64,000 nt of DNA from Amycolatopsis deserti (GTDB lineage Bacteria; Actinomycetota; Actinomycetes; Mycobacteriales; Pseudonocardiaceae), in NCBI RefSeq assembly GCF_014653945.1, contig NZ_BNAU01000006.1, positions 496,001 to 560,000 on the forward strand, in the 5' to 3' direction. Positions 59,860 to 64,000 of the stretch are shown piece by piece. The stretch's first letter is position 1; each line of letters opens with the position of its first letter. The notes beneath the pieces are model-generated. The model worked only from the letters and a program-made list of their open reading frames with translations, was not told where the DNA came from and searched no databases. The translations under genes and the position numbers were made by a program.

Positions 59860-60501
59860 GTGCTGCACTTCCACGACCCGGTGTACGTCCTCGACCTGGG
59901 CGCCGACGAGAACCGCTTCTCGCCGGACTGGCTCAAGAGCGTGCACACCGCGCTCGACACCGTCGTCGAGAGTTCGTCCGCCCTGGTCACGACCGGCACC
60001 GGCAAGTTCTACTCCAACGGGCTCGACCTCGACTGGCTGTCGGCCAACGGGGACCAGGCGCAGACCTACGTCGCCGACGTCCAGGACCTCCTCGCGCGCG
60101 TGCTGACCCTGCCGGTCCCGACGATCGCCGCGGTGAACGGGCACGCGTTCGGCGCCGGCGCGATGCTCGCCATGGCGCACGACTTCCGGATCATGCGCGC
60201 CGACCGGGGTTTCTTCTGCTTCCCCGAGGCCGACATCAACATCCCGTTCACCCCCGGCATGGCCGCGCTGATCCAGGCCAAACTGACCCCGGCCGCCGCG
60301 GTCGCGTCGATGACCACCGGCACGCGGTTCGGCGGTCCCGACGCGCGCGACCTCGGGCTGGTCGACGACGTCGCGCCGGAGTCCGAGCTGCGCGAGCGCG
60401 CGGTGGAGCGGGTGCGTCCGCTGGCCGGCAAGGACCGCGGCACGCTGGGCGCGATCAAGTCGACGATGTTCGCCGCGGCGGTGTCCGCGCTGCGCGGCTG
60501 A
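59860..60501 (+). CDS. Enoyl-CoA hydratase/isomerase family protein
   Basis: 213 aa, shorter than the usual 255-260. Crotonase fold: GTGKFYSNGLDLDWL (oxyanion-hole strand) and PTIAAVNGHAFGAGAMLAMAHDFRIM, then FPEADINIPFTPGM with a Glu in the site of enoyl-CoA isomerase/hydratase. The trimerising helix at the end is present but brief. Better fit to the Delta3-Delta2 isomerase group. GTG start; operon with TetR. Substrate unknown. Confidence 0.87.
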   Translation: MLHFHDPVYVLDLGADENRFSPDWLKSVHTALDTVVESSSALVTTGTGKFYSNGLDLDWLSANGDQAQTYVADVQDLLARVLTLPVPTIAAVNGHAFGAGAMLAMAHDFRIMRADRGFFCFPEADINIPFTPGMAALIQAKLTPAAAVASMTTGTRFGGPDARDLGLVDDVAPESELRERAVERVRPLAGKDRGTLGAIKSTMFAAAVSALRG

Positions 60502-60505
60502 GGTT

Positions 60506-61465
60506 TCAGACAGCCACCGGTACCGCGCCGCGGCGGATCACCTCGTGCACGCGACGCGCCTCGATACCCGGCGCCACGCCCAGATCTTCGGCCAGGCGGC
60601 GGCGCAGCCGGGCGAACGCGGCGAGCGCTTCGGCCGGGCGCCCGGTCTCGTGCAGCGCCCGCATCAGCAACGCGGTCACCGGCTCGTGGTGCGGGTCGGC
60701 CGCGGCGCAGGCGCGTAGTTCGGCGATCGCGTCGGCGTGCCGGCCCAGCCGGAGCTGCCAGGACGCCTTCCGCTGGATCAGCGCCAGCCGCCGTTCGCGG
60801 AGCCGGAACCGCTCGCCGTCGGCGAACGGCCCGGGCAGCCCGGCCAGCGGTTCGCCGCGGAACAACCCGAGCGCGCGCGACACCGTGTCGACCGCCGCCG
60901 CGAGGTCACCAGCGCGTGCGGCCGCCTCCGCCTCGGCGGCGATCTCCTCGACGCGGGTGATGTCGAGGAGAACCCCGGCGCCGAGGAACCGGTAGCCGAA
61001 CCGGTCGCGGGCGATCACCGGCTCGGCCAGGCACTTGCGCAGCCGGTACACGTAGACCTGCACGACGTTGCCGGACGGCGCCTCCGGCCCCCACACGTCG
61101 TCGAGCAGATCCTGCTTCGTGCGGGTCGTGTCCGGGCGCAGCGCCAGCGCGGCCAGCAGCGCCTGCTGCCGGACCGGTCCGAGGTCCAGCGGCTCGCCCG
61201 CGCGCCACGCCCGCGGCGGGCCGAGCACGGAGATCTCCAGCGGTGGGCCCGGCGCCGGTGTCGCGGTCGCGATGCCGTGGTCGAAGGCGTAGACGATGGC
61301 CGCCGACCGGTCCCGGAGGCCGAGCCGGCGGCGGATGTCCCGCAGCTGGCCGGCCACGGCGGTCTCGGGGACGCCGAGGCGGGCGGCGATCTCGGCGTCG
61401 GTCAGGCCGCGGCCGACCGCGCGGAGGACGGCTCGCTCCCGCTCGGTGAGGGTGGTGATCGGCAT
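60506..61465 (-). CDS. LuxR-HTH/SARP fusion regulator (BTAD)
   Basis: 319 aa. Residues 1-65 are a LuxR-type HTH (LTERERAVLRAVGRGLTDAEIAARLGVPETAVAGQLRDIRRRLGLRDR); 75-165 an OmpR/SARP winged helix (LGPPRAWRAGEPLDLGPVRQQALLAAL, VYVYRLRKCL, RFGYRFL); 170-315 the BTAD helical domain (ALGLFRGEPLAGLPGPFADGERFRLRERRLALIQ). Ordinary SARPs lack the LuxR HTH. Stops 5 nt beyond the hydratase gene (convergent). Divergent from the NACHT gene, sharing a palindromic control region. Confidence 0.85.
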   Translation of the reverse strand: MPITTLTERERAVLRAVGRGLTDAEIAARLGVPETAVAGQLRDIRRRLGLRDRSAAIVYAFDHGIATATPAPGPPLEISVLGPPRAWRAGEPLDLGPVRQQALLAALALRPDTTRTKQDLLDDVWGPEAPSGNVVQVYVYRLRKCLAEPVIARDRFGYRFLGAGVLLDITRVEEIAAEAEAAARAGDLAAAVDTVSRALGLFRGEPLAGLPGPFADGERFRLRERRLALIQRKASWQLRLGRHADAIAELRACAAADPHHEPVTALLMRALHETGRPAEALAAFARLRRRLAEDLGVAPGIEARRVHEVIRRGAVPVAV

Positions 61466-61509
61466 GATCCGAAGGTCCCCGCTGGGCCGAACGGCGGACA
61501 GGCCAGGAA

Positions 61510-61564
61510 CCGGCCACTTGTGGCCGGTAGCCCGATAAGATCGTCGCGCAACCGGCCACGACCG
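61510..61564. promoter_or_regulatory. Shared control region of SARP and NACHT genes
   Basis: CCGGCCAC and GTGGCCGG (61510-61527) form a palindrome around TT; a third ACCGGCCAC occurs at 61551. TAAGAT at 61535-61540 could be a -10 box for the NACHT gene. Direct ACCGGCCAC repeats 42 bp apart would suit a SARP. Confidence 0.55.
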
Positions 61565-61578
61565 ACGGAAAGGCGACC

Positions 61579-62931
61579 GTGACCAGCGAGTTCGGCGCGT
61601 TGCTGCGGCAGTGGCGGCGCCGGGCGGGCCTGACGCAGGAACAGCTCGCCGAGCGGGCCGGGGTGGGGGTCCGCAGCATCCGCGGCTTCGAAACCGGCGA
61701 GCGCGGCGACCCCAGGCTGGCGACGGTCCGGCTCCTCGCCGACGCCCTCCGGCTGGCGCCGGCCGAACACGACTCGTTGCTCGCCGCGGCGGGCGGCCCG
61801 GCGCCGCGACCCGCCCCGAAGCCCCCGGACTCCGCCGTCGACCGCGTCCTGGCCGACACCGCGGACGAACTCGCGCAGGCGGTCGCCACCCGCTGGCGCC
61901 GCGAGGAGGAACAGCGTCAGGTCCAGGACCCGTTCCCGCTCCCGGTGCGGTGGCAACCGGCGCCGGACGCGCTGATCGACCACTGGGCCAACATCCACCG
62001 CGCCCCGCCCGGCGGCGATCCGGGCCCGCTGCCGCTGGCCGGGCGGCTGGACGAGGTGGTGGACGTCTACCGGCGGATCCCGTCCGGGCGGCTGGTGGTG
62101 CTGGGCCGGGCCGGGTCCGGCAAGACCATCCTGACCCTGCGGTTCGTCCTCGACCTGCTCGCCGGGCGTGGGCGCGGCGACCCGGTGCCGGTGATCTTCG
62201 GGCTGGGCTCGTGGGACCCGGCCGCCACCGACCTCCGCGACTGGCTGACCGACCAGCTGCTGCGCGACTTCCCCGGCCTGGCCGCGGCCGGTCCGGGCGG
62301 ACCGTCGCTCGCCGCCACGCTCGTCGGCGCCGGCCGGATCCTGCCCGTGCTCGACGGGTTCGACGAGATCGCCCACGGGTTGCGCCGCGCCGCGCTGCGC
62401 GCGCTGAACGCCACCACGCTGCCGCTGCTGCTGACCAGCAGGCCGGACGAGTACGCCGAAGCGGTCGCCGCCACCGACGTCCTCACCGCCGCGGCGGCGG
62501 TCGAGCTGTGCGATCTCACCGCGGCCGACCCCGGTGAGCTGCTGAAGATCAACCGCACCACGGTGCTGCTGCAGGCGCTGGTGTTCGCGCCCACGTTCGG
62601 GGTGACGCTGGCGCTGGGCGGGGTGTTCGTCGTCGGGCTGCTCGAGGGCAGCCTCGGGCCGCTGGTGTTCGGGCGCACCGGCGCGCTGCTGTGGGGGTTC
62701 GTCGGCGGGATCGGCGGCGCGCTGGCGTACGTGCTCGGGCTGACCGCGTGGGGACGCTGGGTGGTGTTCGCGCGGATCTGGCTGCCGCTGACCGGGCGGC
62801 TGCCGTGGGCGGTGTCGGACTTCCTCGACGACGCCTACCGCCGCGGTGTGCTGCGCCGGTCCGGGGCGGTGTACCAGTTCCGGCACGCGCGCCTGCACGA
62901 CCACCTCAGTCGCGAGTTCGCGGCGCGCTGA
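61579..62931 (+). CDS. HTH-NACHT-transmembrane protein, apparently shortened
   Basis: 450 aa. XRE HTH at residues 5-65 (ALLRQWRRRAGLTQEQLAERAGVGVRSIRGFE). NACHT: LVVLGRAGSGKTILTLRFVLDLL (Walker A, near residue 170) and ILPVLDGFDEIAHGLR (Walker B), with LLLTSRPDEYAEAV as sensor. Then about 35 residues later two or three transmembrane segments and the tail RGAVYQFRHARLHDHLSREF. Relatives are roughly 700 aa and have helical arms between sensor and membrane part; here they appear lost around LCDLTAADPGELLKINRTT. GTG start with GGAAAGG. NACHT proteins can act in immunity or regulation. Confidence 0.8.
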   Translation: MTSEFGALLRQWRRRAGLTQEQLAERAGVGVRSIRGFETGERGDPRLATVRLLADALRLAPAEHDSLLAAAGGPAPRPAPKPPDSAVDRVLADTADELAQAVATRWRREEEQRQVQDPFPLPVRWQPAPDALIDHWANIHRAPPGGDPGPLPLAGRLDEVVDVYRRIPSGRLVVLGRAGSGKTILTLRFVLDLLAGRGRGDPVPVIFGLGSWDPAATDLRDWLTDQLLRDFPGLAAAGPGGPSLAATLVGAGRILPVLDGFDEIAHGLRRAALRALNATTLPLLLTSRPDEYAEAVAATDVLTAAAAVELCDLTAADPGELLKINRTTVLLQALVFAPTFGVTLALGGVFVVGLLEGSLGPLVFGRTGALLWGFVGGIGGALAYVLGLTAWGRWVVFARIWLPLTGRLPWAVSDFLDDAYRRGVLRRSGAVYQFRHARLHDHLSREFAAR

Positions 62932-63011
62932 AGTCCGCTTTCATCGGGATTTCACGGCCTCGCCCTACGTTTCGCTCGACCGGGTGGGAACTGGGGAAAG
63001 GAAGAGCGAAC

Positions 63012-63950
63012 ATGCTGTCCACGCCGAAACGAGTGGTCACCGGGCTGGCCGCGCTGGCGCTGGCCGGGGGGCTGGCGGTGACGGGGGCGCAGAGCGCCGC
63101 GGCAGACGCGTCCTGCGCGCACACGAAGATCTTCGAACTCGGGGGGACGGGCCACGGCGACGGGGCGGACTTCTTCGTGTTCAACGCCACGGTGCCGGAG
63201 GGGGTCACCACCGAGGTGGTGGTCTACCCGGCCGAGATCGCGCCGCTGCCGGGCCACACGCGGACCATGGACCAGTCGGTCGCCGAGGGGATGGCGAACC
63301 TGGACCGCGCGGTGCGCGACTTCCACGCCGCGTGCGACGACTCGACGATCATCATCACCGGCTACTCACTGGGCGCGCTGGTCGCGGGCAACGAGCTGGA
63401 AGCGCTTTCCCACGGCGGGGACATTCCGGCTCACCTGCTGAAGGGCGTGCTCTACGGCGACCCGCGACGGCCGGGCGACCCGGCCGCGGGACCGGACGGC
63501 AGCGCCGGCGGCGGGTCGGGCGGCGTCGCGACGAACCTGCCGACGTTCGTCGGGGGCATCACGTTGCAGGGCCCGCGCCCGAGCTACGGCGACGTGGTGG
63601 TGAAGGAGATCTGCAACCAGAACGACGGCATCTGCAACTCGGTGAACCCGTTCACCAACCTGGCGGCGTTCGCGAACGGTGTGGCCGGGTACCTCACCGG
63701 CGATCACGGGTACGTGCTGAACCCGCTCGCCGACGTCGACCAGCCGTCGAAGTTCCACCTGCAGGCGCCGAAGATCCCGTACGGCCCGCCGCTGCCGGTG
63801 CCCGTGCCGAACCCGTGGGTGATGTTCAACGGGAACTTCCAGCCGTCGCAGGACGCGGTGCGCGGCATCCGGGACGCGGTCCGCACGGTGCTGCCGCCGG
63901 AGCTGTGGCAGCAGGTCGTGGCGCAGGCGCCGTGGATCGAGCACATCTGA
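63012..63950 (+). CDS. Secreted PE-PPE/cutinase-like alpha/beta hydrolase
   Basis: 312 aa with signal peptide (residues 1-35, VVTGLAALALAGGLAVTG). Nucleophile elbow ITGYSLGALVAGNELEAL (GYSLG) at about residue 120; GVLYGDPRRPGD and DHGYVLNPLAD carry the likely acid and histidine. The core matches PF08237-like PE-PPE hydrolases, known in mycobacteria as serine esterases of the cell envelope. AAAGGAAG precedes ATG. Four cysteines could form two disulfides. Single gene; the window ends 50 bp later without a signal. Confidence 0.85.
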   Translation: MLSTPKRVVTGLAALALAGGLAVTGAQSAAADASCAHTKIFELGGTGHGDGADFFVFNATVPEGVTTEVVVYPAEIAPLPGHTRTMDQSVAEGMANLDRAVRDFHAACDDSTIIITGYSLGALVAGNELEALSHGGDIPAHLLKGVLYGDPRRPGDPAAGPDGSAGGGSGGVATNLPTFVGGITLQGPRPSYGDVVVKEICNQNDGICNSVNPFTNLAAFANGVAGYLTGDHGYVLNPLADVDQPSKFHLQAPKIPYGPPLPVPVPNPWVMFNGNFQPSQDAVRGIRDAVRTVLPPELWQQVVAQAPWIEHI

Positions 63951-64000
63951 CCGTCCACTGAGGACGGCTAGAGCGGCCCGGCGCGCCGAGGGGGTGCGCC

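Overview
The window is high-GC actinobacterial DNA, most like a mycelial actinomycete of the Pseudonocardiaceae (Amycolatopsis or a relative). This is inferred from the codon bias, the HspR-controlled dnaK-grpE-dnaJ-hspR operon with HAIR operators, an EtfD-like Fe-S reductase, DUF742, DUF3040 and SARP-type proteins, many TetR/MarR regulators, and a sharing of 4-nt start/stop overlaps. No rRNA or CRISPR is present; one tRNA (Gly, CCC anticodon) was found. No searches were run, so all family names rest on motif reading.

Layout. 1-2.8 kb: a MarR repressor and the efflux pump it probably controls. 3-4.9 kb: a flavohemoglobin and a dienelactone hydrolase. 5-9.5 kb: a large palindrome, a terminator, and the heat-shock operon behind two HspR operators. 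9.7-13.8 kb: an SDR/DUF4097 operon, a PEBP protein, a 368-bp array of diverged 23-bp repeats, and a TetR/SMR pair. 13.9-16.2 kb: EtfD-like electron-transfer reductase. 16.2-25.3 kb: a decayed GyrI-like gene, a lone DUF742 protein, CDF transporter, secreted beta-lactamase-fold hydrolase, TetR plus AidB-like acyl-CoA dehydrogenase, sugar porter, dCTP deaminase and a DUF2236 oxygenase-like protein.

25.4-28.4 kb is an accessory region: tRNA-Gly followed by the remains of two related integrative elements in tandem. Both contain broken tyrosine-integrase genes, share a 38-bp att repeat derived from the tRNA 3' end, and share a second segment of about 200 bp. 28.6-36.4 kb holds a hydrolase/MarR/methyltransferase operon behind a symmetrical 36-bp operator, two nucleotidyltransferases, a membrane-anchored Nudix-like protein, a voltage-gated-type K+ channel and DusB.

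36.6-45.4 kb is a self-contained rhamnoside-utilisation locus. A divergent LacI regulator faces an operon of MFS permease, a GH106-like hydrolase and a GH78 alpha-L-rhamnosidase, with overlapping start/stop codons. The hydrolases lack signal peptides, so the substrate is probably imported intact and cleaved in the cytoplasm.

45.7-50.4 kb carries small proteins, a secreted SOD-like protein, two CrcB fluoride channels preceded by a 39-codon gene, and a YeeE/YedE sulfur-compound transporter. 50.4-55 kb is the most unusual block: two small secreted proteins converging on twin terminators, a polytopic membrane protein with Met/His-rich ends, and a 611-aa secreted beta-propeller-like protein remotely like SBP56/methanethiol oxidase. 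55-64 kb holds a PASTA protein, a proline-rich peptide, DUF3040, MFS and ZIP transporters, a MerR-like regulator, TetR/enoyl-CoA hydratase, a LuxR-SARP fusion regulator divergent from an HTH-NACHT-membrane protein, and a secreted PE-PPE/cutinase-like hydrolase.
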